Assembly (NCBI RefSeq): GCF_013390595.1
Contig: NZ_JACAWV010000007.1
Coordinates: forward strand, 496,001-560,000
Direction: 5' to 3'
Length of the DNA stretch: 64,000 nt
Source of the DNA: Rhizobium sp. RM
GTDB lineage: Bacteria; Pseudomonadota; Alphaproteobacteria; Rhizobiales; Rhizobiaceae
Below are positions 36,049 to 42,782 of this stretch, piece after piece. A model generated the notes under the pieces. The model ran no database searches. It was not told the DNA's origin and saw nothing but the letters and a program-made list of their open reading frames with translations. Positions within the stretch are counted from its first letter, which is position 1, and every line of letters begins with the position of its first letter. The translations under genes were made by a program, and so were the position numbers.

Positions 36049-37536
36049 ATGACCGTGTTGCTGGATGAAGGCCTGGACTGGCGGGGCGTGGCACAGGTCA
36101 GCCAGGGAGGTAATCTCAGCCTGTCTGATGCTGCCTATCAAAGGATCGAGACGGCTCATCGTATCGTCGACAGCATCGTCAAAAGCGGCATTCGAGCCTA
36201 TGGCATCAACACTGGCGTCGGCGCATTGTCGGATACCGTGGTCGATCGCACCGCGCAGGGCCGGCTTTCGCGCAGCATCGTTCTTAGCCACGCCTGCGGT
36301 ATTGGCCCGCTTCTTGATCGCCGTGAAGTCCGCGCGATCATCGCAGCTCAAATCGCCAACTTCGCGCATGGCCACTCCGGTGTACGAAAAGACATCGTCA
36401 CCCATCTGGCGACGTTTCTAGCGCGCGACTGCATTCCAGATGTCCCGTCGCGTGGATCGGCCGGATACCTGACGCACAATGCGCATGTAGCTCTCGTGCT
36501 GATTGGGGAAGGCTCTGCCCGGATTGGTGGCAAGCAAGTCTCTGGACGAGACGCTCTGAAACAGATTGGCCTCCAGCCGCTGGTTCTTGGCGCCAAGGAA
36601 GGCTTGAGCCTTGTGAATGGAACGTCATGTGCAACGGGTCTTTCGAGCGTTGCCCTGGCGCGTGCCGCGCATCTGCTTGAATGGGCGGACGCAATATCCG
36701 CGTTGACGCTGGAGGCGGTTGGCGGCCAGATGGCAGCTTTCGACGAGGCGGTGTTGGCCTTGCACAAATCGCCGGGCATCGCGACCGTCGGGGCTACTCT
36801 GAGAAGACGTCTTTTCGGCAGCGGCCTGATCGCAGCCGCACGGGGCAAGCGGACACAGGACGCGTTGAGCTTGCGCGCCATTCCGCATGCGCATGGTGCG
36901 GCACGCGACGTTTTCGAGAACTGCTCTGCCATCGTTGACCGCGAACTGGCCTCGACGACAGACAATCCCGCAATTTCCGGCACAACTGAGGATCCTCTCG
37001 TATGGTCCGAGGCACACGCTGTCGCCCCAGCGCTTGGTCAGGCGGCAGACGGGCTTGCGATTGCGATTACGCAGATCGCGGCGATGAGTGAACGGCGGAT
37101 CGACAGGCTCGTCAATCCGCTGGTTAATGGATTGCCGCCCTTTCTCGCCCGCGATGCAGGAAGCCATTCCGGTTTTATGATCGCACAATACACAGCCGCC
37201 GCTCTCGCCAATGACAACCGCCGGCTTGCGGCACCCGCTTCTACCGATGGCGGGCTCACATCGGGTCTGCAGGAGGATTTCCTGGCGCATCCAACGGCAG
37301 CCGCCAACAAGTTGCTCGCGGTTCTCGATAACGCCGAGTACATCCTTGCGATCGAATGGATGGCAGCCGTACAGGCTCATGATTTTCTCGGGGGCGGCGC
37401 CCAACGAGCAGCAGGAACAAACGCGCTCCATAGCCTGCTGCGCATGCATGTCGCACCTTACGAGGATGATCGACCACTTTCGGCCGATATGGAAACGGTC
37501 CGCGCGCTCCTGGCCCGGAGCGCGCTCCCCAATTAA
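36049..37536 (+). CDS. HutH-family (HAL/PAL-type) protein lacking the MIO Ala-Ser-Gly
   Basis: A 495-aa protein of histidine-ammonia-lyase size and fold. Conserved: YGINTG (Y51), LSHA (H81), LVNGT (N190), Q270, R276, FMIAQ, LQED (E409), AIEW. By eye, the catalytic loop reads G136-S-A-G-Y-L-T-H-N-A-H, whereas canonical enzymes read GSVG-ASG-DLAPLAH. The three residues that cyclise to the MIO electrophile are exactly what is missing. The positions equivalent to P. putida Tyr280 and Phe329 appear to be Leu273 and Ala322. The rest of the frame is intact, so this is not simple decay. Start ATG 36049 has AGGA 8 bases upstream; the frame extends to 36013 without such a site. It may bind rather than deaminate an amino acid, or use another chemistry. 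Confidence 0.85.
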   Translation: MTVLLDEGLDWRGVAQVSQGGNLSLSDAAYQRIETAHRIVDSIVKSGIRAYGINTGVGALSDTVVDRTAQGRLSRSIVLSHACGIGPLLDRREVRAIIAAQIANFAHGHSGVRKDIVTHLATFLARDCIPDVPSRGSAGYLTHNAHVALVLIGEGSARIGGKQVSGRDALKQIGLQPLVLGAKEGLSLVNGTSCATGLSSVALARAAHLLEWADAISALTLEAVGGQMAAFDEAVLALHKSPGIATVGATLRRRLFGSGLIAAARGKRTQDALSLRAIPHAHGAARDVFENCSAIVDRELASTTDNPAISGTTEDPLVWSEAHAVAPALGQAADGLAIAITQIAAMSERRIDRLVNPLVNGLPPFLARDAGSHSGFMIAQYTAAALANDNRRLAAPASTDGGLTSGLQEDFLAHPTAAANKLLAVLDNAEYILAIEWMAAVQAHDFLGGGAQRAAGTNALHSLLRMHVAPYEDDRPLSADMETVRALLARSALPN

Positions 37537-37565
37537 TGCCCAGCACGCAGCCGCTTACCGGTCCC

Positions 37566-38336
37566 TTACATGAGAAACGGAATATCAATCGCCTTTGAGC
37601 GAATGAAGGGCAGTCCCTTGCGTCGCGCCGTCCAGCCGATGACATGCAGTTCTGCCGCTGCAGGCTCGTGCTTTTGCGCCAGCATCCAGGATTTACAGTC
37701 GATGGCGGCCACGTCGGCATCACCGCGTGCAACGGCGATCACTGAGGCTCGATGGGCGCCGGTTTCGACCAGTTCAGCAAACATCGCAAGGCTGTCGCCC
37801 GCGACCTCCAGATCGCGCTTGAGGCTGAGATACCCCGACATGGAGCGGTGTTCGTTGAAGGCCAGTCTTTTCGTCGAGAAAAATTCAAGCGGCAATCTCG
37901 CCTCGCCTGCTTCTGACGGTCCAACATCCTCACCACCCTCACCGGCACGGGCGATTATCGCACTGGAATATAATTCCCCTGCACCGCCGGCTATGCCGTC
38001 GTAATCACTCTGGCCGATGACCTGCACGTGATCTTTCAAGCCAAGCTCCATCGGCCCCCAGCAAGTGCCGGAAATCAGCAGGTCCGGGTGACGCCACAGC
38101 ACTGCCAGGTCAAAGGCTTCGGGATCCAGCTTTGCAGGATCTGGCGCGATAACAGATCCATCCTCAGCACGAATGCCACCGGGAACAGGTGGCATATCAC
38201 CGTTGCGCCGAACGAGATTTTCCGGTGCGTCGATGCCGTGATCGAGAAATCTCTTGCGTATTCTGGCCCACAAGGCATCGGTATCGGGGCGCAATTCCAC
38301 CCAGTCATACATCGGCAGCGCCGCAATCCACGTCAT
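37566..38336 (-). CDS. PhnD/SsuA-like substrate-binding-fold protein without signal peptide
   Basis: A 256-aa protein resembling the phosphate/phosphonate (PhnD) periplasmic-binding family. DLAVLWRHPDLLISGTCWGPMELGL, then SDYDGIAGGAGELYSSAII, a middle segment ending in VIAVARGDADVAAIDCKSW (the typical V-x-x-G-x-A-D-x-A-A-x-D of this fold), and a C-terminal GLPFI. There is no signal peptide: MTWIAALPMYDWVELR starts directly in the fold, so the protein is probably cytoplasmic and could be a sensor or carrier. It overlaps the desaturase gene by 4 bp (ATGA, 38333-38336). No ABC permease or ATPase accompanies it. It converges on the HutH-like gene. Confidence 0.75.
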   Translation of the reverse strand: MTWIAALPMYDWVELRPDTDALWARIRKRFLDHGIDAPENLVRRNGDMPPVPGGIRAEDGSVIAPDPAKLDPEAFDLAVLWRHPDLLISGTCWGPMELGLKDHVQVIGQSDYDGIAGGAGELYSSAIIARAGEGGEDVGPSEAGEARLPLEFFSTKRLAFNEHRSMSGYLSLKRDLEVAGDSLAMFAELVETGAHRASVIAVARGDADVAAIDCKSWMLAQKHEPAAAELHVIGWTARRKGLPFIRSKAIDIPFLM

Positions 38337-39373
38337 ACTGCTGTATCCTGCCTCAATGGGACGTCGGCGGCCGAATAGCCGGGGGTGTCAATGGAAACAT
38401 GCGTGGCGGTCTGCGGCGAGAAAGCCGTCTCACCGCGTCTGAGCACAGGATGAGCGACAGGCTCTTTTACTTTGAAAGCGAAAGCGCGGAAAACGTCGAA
38501 ATAGTTGGCGAAGACGTATCCGTTGTTCATCCTTTGCCACTCGGCGCGCTTTGCCCTGTAGAGGGATGGCAACGTGTACCACGCCGCGCTCGGCAGCTTG
38601 TGGTGCACGAAATGCAAATTATTGTAGAGAAAAAGTGGCGCCAGAATCGAGTTCTCGACGATAATCGTTCGTCCGTCCGGCTGTTCTGCCCATTGGTGTT
38701 CGCAATAGGAACGAATGGCGATGATGGATACGCCGAGATAGCCGGCAACGCCGATATAAAGCCAGATCGGAATGCCGAACACCGACTGAATGACGAAGAG
38801 CGTTGGGACCAGTCCAGCTACGTGCAGGGTCCAGGCGTAGATGACCCGGCGATCACCCTTGCCGATCTTCCGCCATTCGGACAGCGTGAAACCGATTACC
38901 ATCAGCGGAGGGCCGATCACCATGCGGCCAATAAGCGTGTTGTTCCAGGCAAGCAGAGTTTTCAGGAGTGACGGCATTTTTTCCCAGTCGCCCATCGCCC
39001 GATAATAGCTCTCGGGATCGTCGAAGGGGTCCGTCAGACGCTCGTCGGCATGGTGCTGCAGATGTGTGCGCTTGTAGCTGCGATAGGGATAAAAAATGCC
39101 CAACGGCGTAAACACCAATGCTTCATTGAGACGTGAGTTACGCGTGGGATGGCCATGCAGGACTTCATGCTGAAGAGAGGAATGCAGGGCAACCGCAATC
39201 CCCATCAGCACCAACGAAAGGATCGGATACAACGGGTAAAGCGCATAACCTGCTGCGCCCCACAGACCGTAACAGACGACAAGCAGGGCAATCGTCGGCC
39301 ACTCGATGCGCGGCGCGCGCGATCGGCGCCTGTTCGTATTCTCTACTGACTTCTGGATGGACGTGTCGCTCAT
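38333..39373 (-). CDS. Membrane fatty-acid desaturase family protein
   Basis: A 346-aa integral membrane di-iron enzyme. The three histidine clusters are present: H64-x4-H69-E, H104-L-Q-H107-H108, and H254-F-V-H257-H258, with H226 (CEHQW) as a further possible ligand. Hydrophobic segments lie at ~27-62, ~148-165 and ~178-222. The family inserts double bonds or hydroxyl groups in acyl chains, carotenoids or small molecules, so the substrate cannot be told from sequence. AGGGGAATCAC precedes the ATG. It is coupled to the PhnD-like gene and divergent from the XRE regulator. Confidence 0.88.
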   Translation of the reverse strand: MSDTSIQKSVENTNRRRSRAPRIEWPTIALLVVCYGLWGAAGYALYPLYPILSLVLMGIAVALHSSLQHEVLHGHPTRNSRLNEALVFTPLGIFYPYRSYKRTHLQHHADERLTDPFDDPESYYRAMGDWEKMPSLLKTLLAWNNTLIGRMVIGPPLMVIGFTLSEWRKIGKGDRRVIYAWTLHVAGLVPTLFVIQSVFGIPIWLYIGVAGYLGVSIIAIRSYCEHQWAEQPDGRTIIVENSILAPLFLYNNLHFVHHKLPSAAWYTLPSLYRAKRAEWQRMNNGYVFANYFDVFRAFAFKVKEPVAHPVLRRGETAFSPQTATHVSIDTPGYSAADVPLRQDTAV

Positions 39374-39436
39374 GTGATTCCCCTATGCCATTGCAAACAC
39401 AGGCTTTCATCGGCGCGCGCGCCGCACAATGAGTTT

Positions 39437-39497
39437 ATGGTGACCATTCGTTGATATTGGTCACAAATTATAGAATATGGTGATAATTGTAAACAAT
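39437..39497. promoter_or_regulatory. Palindromic operator between desaturase and XRE genes
   Basis: GTGACCA (39440-39446) and TGGTCAC (39458-39464) form a perfect inverted repeat with an 11-base spacer. ATGGTGA occurs at 39437 and again at 39477, exactly 40 bp apart, and TTGTAAACAA (39488-39497) is a further small dyad. The position between divergent starts suggests binding of the XRE dimer, controlling both itself and the desaturase/PhnD pair. Confidence 0.6.
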
Positions 39498-39507
39498 GAG
39501 GTGAAGT

Positions 39508-40344
39508 ATGGACAAGCGCGCACTCGCCATCCTGTTCCGCACGCGTCTGGCGAGCCTGGTTGATCGCGCCGGAGAGAGCCATTCCGCATTCGCTTCGAAG
39601 GTCGGCATCGACCGCTCCGCCCTGTCGCAGCTGCTCTCGGGGGATTCGGCACGCTTGCCGCGCGTCGAGACACTCTTGAACATCGCCGAGCGCCATTCCG
39701 TGTCGCTGGACTGGCTGCTCGGCCTCTCACACGACCAAGGCTTGATGGGAGAACTGCGTCCAAGCTTCGAGATCGAGGAAGGCGGCGACGACTATACTGA
39801 CACGTTGCTGATGAACTGGCATGCCGAGGCGGCGGGATCTAAAATTCGCTACGTTCCTGCCCGTCTTCCGGATTTGCTCAGAACACCGAAGATCATTGCC
39901 TTTGAGGCGAAAGGCGCACATCAGAGTGTCATAGCGCAGGCCAGTGAGACGGCGTTCCGTCTGGATTACAACCGCCAACCCGGCACTGACATGGAAGTTT
40001 GTATGCCGCGTGAAACACTGGAAGCCTTCGCAAAGGGGCAAGGCATGTGGCGCGGATTAAATCGCGACATTCGTGCCGAGCAACTTCAGTATATGGCTGC
40101 CCTGATCCGTGAACTCTACCCCTCGTTCCGACTATTCCTGTTCAACGAAAAGGAACGGTTTTCCGTGCCTTACACGGTTTTCGGATCGCAACGAGCCGCG
40201 ATATTCGTGGGTGGCATGTATCTGGTCCTAAACAACGCTGAATCAATCCGCAAAATGCAGTACCATTTCGACGAACTGATCCGCTCTACGCGCGTTCATG
40301 CCCATCAGGCCGCTGACTTTGTGCAGAACCTAGAGGTATCGTAA
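39508..40344 (+). CDS. XRE-family regulator with large C-terminal domain
   Basis: A 278-aa protein. Residues ~5-75 are a lambda-repressor-type HTH (FRTRLASLVDRAGESHSAFASKVGIDRSALSQLLSG ... RVETLLNIAERHSVSLDWLLGL). Residues ~95-278 form a domain I do not recognise, possibly ligand sensing (YVPARLPDLLRTPKII ... AFRLDYNRQPGTDMEVCMPRETLEAF ... SVPYTVFGSQRAAIFVGG). GAGGTGAAGT precedes the ATG. It is transcribed away from the desaturase gene across an intergenic palindrome, so it is very likely the local regulator of the desaturase/PhnD operon. Whether it activates or represses is unknown. Confidence 0.85.
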   Translation: MDKRALAILFRTRLASLVDRAGESHSAFASKVGIDRSALSQLLSGDSARLPRVETLLNIAERHSVSLDWLLGLSHDQGLMGELRPSFEIEEGGDDYTDTLLMNWHAEAAGSKIRYVPARLPDLLRTPKIIAFEAKGAHQSVIAQASETAFRLDYNRQPGTDMEVCMPRETLEAFAKGQGMWRGLNRDIRAEQLQYMAALIRELYPSFRLFLFNEKERFSVPYTVFGSQRAAIFVGGMYLVLNNAESIRKMQYHFDELIRSTRVHAHQAADFVQNLEVS

Positions 40345-40443
40345 GCAGAGTAACTCCTTTTGGTCACGCGCCATTTGGCGTGAGATGATCCGAACACTGA
40401 TCAGATAAGTTTCCGGAAATCATTCGATTGCCCACCAATCAAT

Positions 40444-40685
40444 CGGAGAAAGCGTCTTCAATATCGATGCCGGGATTCGCAGCCTCGAAATTGGCGATGA
40501 TCTTGTCCAGCGCTTGACCACTGGACTTGTTGAAGCCGTGTCAGAATTTCACCGTGGTGGCAGCGTCGGCCGCACCAACGCTGGCAAAAAGGGAGAGTGC
40601 GGCGGCAACAGTACTTTGATGACGAGGAATTGTCACACGCTTCGGGCACATCGGAACCAATTGATCAAGGTCGAGTTGAGACGCA
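40444..40685 (-). pseudogene. Relic of solute-binding-protein gene start and its upstream region
   Basis: Bases 40444-40613 match 30091-30260 at a constant offset of 10353, covering the signal-peptide and first mature codons of the binding-protein gene in the same orientation. Bases 40614-40685 match the DNA upstream of that gene from 30361 on. The 100 bp in between, with start codon and ribosome site, are absent; the original has CTTT at both deletion ends (30261 and 30361). In the relic the KFWHSF tryptophan codon has become TGA (40543-40541). Identity is high in the core and fades at both ends. Confidence 0.88.
40653..40677 (+). promoter_or_regulatory. EcfG-type promoter candidate for the MgtC-like gene
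   Basis: GGAAC (40653-40657), 17 bases, GTT (40675-40677), equivalent to GGAAC-N18-TT of RpoE2/EcfG promoters. It is 120 bp upstream of the GTG start. It lies inside the duplicated relic segment, so it arrived with that segment. The base before GTT is A instead of the preferred C. Confidence 0.5.
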
Positions 40686-40796
40686 AGCCGTGCGCCACGC
40701 CTCCCGGAAACCTGATAGCCCGATTTGACGGGAGACTGAGATTTTCTGAACAGGTTGCCAGCGTTCGGTTCTGATTGTGAACGTTTGGAGGAAAAC

Positions 40797-41261
40797 GTGA
40801 CCGACTGGCTTGCGTCGATGGGTTTTGAGTTCGATATCGTTTCACATTTTGTCGCGATGCTGATTGCCTATGTTCTCGCTCTTCCGATCGGCTGGGACCG
40901 CGAGAAGCACGAACGCAGCGCCGGCCTGCGAACCTTTCCCCTCGTCGCAATCGCTTCATGCGGCTTCATACAGGCGACTGAAAGCGTCACTGCCGGTAAC
41001 GCAGAGGCGACCGCACGTGTCGTAGAGGGCCTGATCAATGGCGTGGGCTTCATTGGGGGCGGAGCAATACTCGTGGGCAAACTTGGAACCCGGGGCACCG
41101 CTACAGCGGCCAGCATATGGGTCACCGGCGCGATCGGCGTTGCCGTTGGTCTTGGTTCTTACGAGACGGCCATCATTCTCTCCATCGCCACCTTCGCAAC
41201 GTTGCGGGTTATGACGACCTTCAAGTCACAAAAGAACGAGCGCCTCAGATCTGACGAATGA
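40797..41261 (+). CDS. MgtC/SapB family membrane protein
   Basis: A 154-aa inner-membrane protein. It carries the family core: LPIGWDREKHERSAGLRTFPLVAIASCGF, then GLINGVGFIGGGAIL and RGTATAASIWVTGAIGVAVGLGSYETAI, with about four to five membrane helices. MgtC relatives support growth at low magnesium, acid stress and intracellular survival; this short form lacks the C-terminal ACT-like domain of virulence MgtC. GTG 40797 is chosen because GGAGG lies 7 bases upstream. The frame is open to TTG 40755, which has no ribosome site. Confidence 0.88.
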   Translation: MTDWLASMGFEFDIVSHFVAMLIAYVLALPIGWDREKHERSAGLRTFPLVAIASCGFIQATESVTAGNAEATARVVEGLINGVGFIGGGAILVGKLGTRGTATAASIWVTGAIGVAVGLGSYETAIILSIATFATLRVMTTFKSQKNERLRSDE

Positions 41262-41292
41262 CCCAAACACCTTCACAACTCTGCTACCTCGC

Positions 41293-41318
41293 GGAACACG
41301 CGTGGCGCCTGCCTCGTT
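41293..41318 (+). promoter_or_regulatory. EcfG-type promoter for csbD-like gene
   Basis: GGAAC (41293-41297), 17-base spacer, CGTT (41315-41318): a full match to the alphaproteobacterial general-stress consensus. It lies 39 bp upstream of the CsbD start, an ideal distance. Confidence 0.75.
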
Positions 41319-41356
41319 AATAACGCTCATACCAATAAGATCTGGAGGAGCTCACC

Positions 41357-41563
41357 ATGGACTGGAATCGGGTTGAAGGAAACTGGAAGCAGATGAAGGG
41401 CAAGGTCAAGGAACAGTGGGGAAAGCTCACCGATGACGACCTTGACGTCATCAACGGCAAACGCGAGCAACTCGAAGGCAAAATCCAAGAACGTTACGGT
41501 TACGCAAAGGATCAAGCAAAAAAAGATATTGATCACTGGTACCGGAACCAGCATTTTCATTGA
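41357..41563 (+). CDS. CsbD family stress protein
   Basis: A 68-aa hydrophilic, highly charged protein with the CsbD pattern: MDWNRVEGNWKQMKGKVKEQWGKL, then DDDLDVINGKREQLEGKIQERYGYAKDQAKKDID. The family is induced by general stress in many bacteria and has no assigned biochemical role. GGAGG is 8 bases before the ATG. A consensus EcfG promoter precedes it and a hairpin follows, so it is a monocistronic stress gene. Confidence 0.92.
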   Translation: MDWNRVEGNWKQMKGKVKEQWGKLTDDDLDVINGKREQLEGKIQERYGYAKDQAKKDIDHWYRNQHFH

Positions 41564-41590
41564 GGTTTCTGGCTAAAAATCTTCAATCAA

Positions 41591-41614
41591 AAGCCCGCCG
41601 TTCCGGGCGGGCTT
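41591..41614 (+). terminator. Hairpin after csbD-like gene
   Basis: AAGCCCGCC (41591-41599), loop GTTCCG, GGCGGGCTT (41606-41614). The nine-pair GC-rich stem has A residues before it but no U-tract after it. It separates csbD from the topoisomerase gene. Confidence 0.65.
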
Positions 41615-41626
41615 ACCGGCTCTTCT

Positions 41627-41651
41627 GGAACAAAAATCACGATCCTGAGTT
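41627..41651 (+). promoter_or_regulatory. EcfG-type promoter candidate for topoisomerase IB
   Basis: GGAAC (41627-41631), 17 bases, GTT (41649-41651), with A before GTT. Only 9 bases separate it from the ATG at 41661, so the transcript would be leaderless or nearly so. Confidence 0.5.
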
Positions 41652-41660
41652 CTGCGGCAA

Positions 41661-42740
41661 ATGGATCATATCGTCACCCATATCAACAAGATCAAATCCT
41701 CGGGAGACCGCGCCGCCAGCGAAGACGGAGCCTTTGCCAGTCTCGTGTATGTTTCCAGTCTTGAGAACGGCATAACACGCAAACAGGGTAAAAACGGTTT
41801 TCTCTATTATGATGAAGACGGTCACAGGATAACGGACAAGGCCATACTTGAGAGAGTTACAAGCCTCGCTATCCCACCTGCTTATGTGGACGTGATTATA
41901 TCGTCTGATCCCAGATCCCATCTTCAGGCAACCGGACGCGACGCGAGGGGACGCAAACAATATCGATATCATCCAGATTGGTCGGAGGAACGCGGCAACG
42001 CCAAGTTCTCCCAACTGGTGGAATTTGCAGCGTCATTACCGGACATTCGCGAGAAGGTGGATACCGATCTGCGACTGCGCAAGCCCGGTCTCGACAAGGC
42101 TCTGGCCACGGTCGTCTGGCTGCTCGACAAGCTTTTCATCCGGGTTGGCAACGCGACATATGCGAAGGAAAACGGGTCGTTCGGTCTGACGACATTGAGA
42201 AATCGTCATGTGAAGATTGAAGGATCTACAGTCCATTTCAACTTCAAGGGAAAATCGGGCAAGGAATGGCGCCTCAGCCACCATGACAGGCGAATTACAC
42301 ATGCGATCAGGGCGCTCCAGGAGCTTCCGGGCCAGCAGCTTTTCCAATACCTCGACGAAGATGGACAACGACATCAGGTCAGGTCTCAGGACGTCAACGA
42401 CTATATCCGGTCTGCATGCGGCAGCAACTTCAGTTCCCGACAGTTTCGTACCTGGGGCGCCTCCAAGATGGCGGCCGTTCAACTCGCACAACTCGAGCCC
42501 GGCCAAAGTCATGCGGAATGCGCCCGCATCATCAACGCCGTCATTGATGACGTCGCGAGCCGCCTCGTGAACACCCGCGCCGTATGCCGAAATTCTTATA
42601 TTCATCCGAAAATCATCGACGCTTTCCCCGACGGCGATCTCCAATCTCTCATGAAAATCCGGCCGAGCCGAAGCCAGCGACTGAACCGGTGGCTGGAGAC
42701 CGACGAAATTCGCGTCATGCGCTGGCTGGAAAGCCACTAG
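41661..42740 (+). CDS. DNA topoisomerase IB (poxvirus/bacterial type)
   Basis: A 359-aa enzyme that relaxes supercoils through a 3'-phosphotyrosyl intermediate. The N-terminal domain carries LVYVSSLENGITRKQGKNGFLYYDEDG. Catalytic residues can be placed: R161 in FIRVGN, the K196/K198 hairpin FNFKGKSGKEW, R263 in QFRTWGAS, and the nucleophile Y313 in NTRAVCRNSYIHP. Length and order fit the family. No ribosome site precedes the ATG, in line with a leaderless transcript from the promoter just upstream. The stress-island position suggests a role in DNA maintenance during stress. Confidence 0.92.
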   Translation: MDHIVTHINKIKSSGDRAASEDGAFASLVYVSSLENGITRKQGKNGFLYYDEDGHRITDKAILERVTSLAIPPAYVDVIISSDPRSHLQATGRDARGRKQYRYHPDWSEERGNAKFSQLVEFAASLPDIREKVDTDLRLRKPGLDKALATVVWLLDKLFIRVGNATYAKENGSFGLTTLRNRHVKIEGSTVHFNFKGKSGKEWRLSHHDRRITHAIRALQELPGQQLFQYLDEDGQRHQVRSQDVNDYIRSACGSNFSSRQFRTWGASKMAAVQLAQLEPGQSHAECARIINAVIDDVASRLVNTRAVCRNSYIHPKIIDAFPDGDLQSLMKIRPSRSQRLNRWLETDEIRVMRWLESH

Positions 42741-42782
42741 TTTTATCGAGGTTCGACAAACCTATAGAGGGAGAAAACCTTC

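Larger units (their letters stand above)
40345..40796. other. Intergenic region with gene relic and stress-type promoter
   Basis: No intact gene lies in these 452 bases. They hold a small hairpin just after the XRE stop (TCACGC 40364-40369 with GCGTGA 40378-40383, no U-tract), the binding-protein relic (40444-40685) and a GGAAC-N17-GTT promoter before the MgtC-like gene. The last two are listed separately. Confidence 0.6.

Noticed and set aside
40755..40796. TTG start for the MgtC-like gene
   Set aside because: No ribosome site; GTG 40797 has a strong GGAGG at the right distance.
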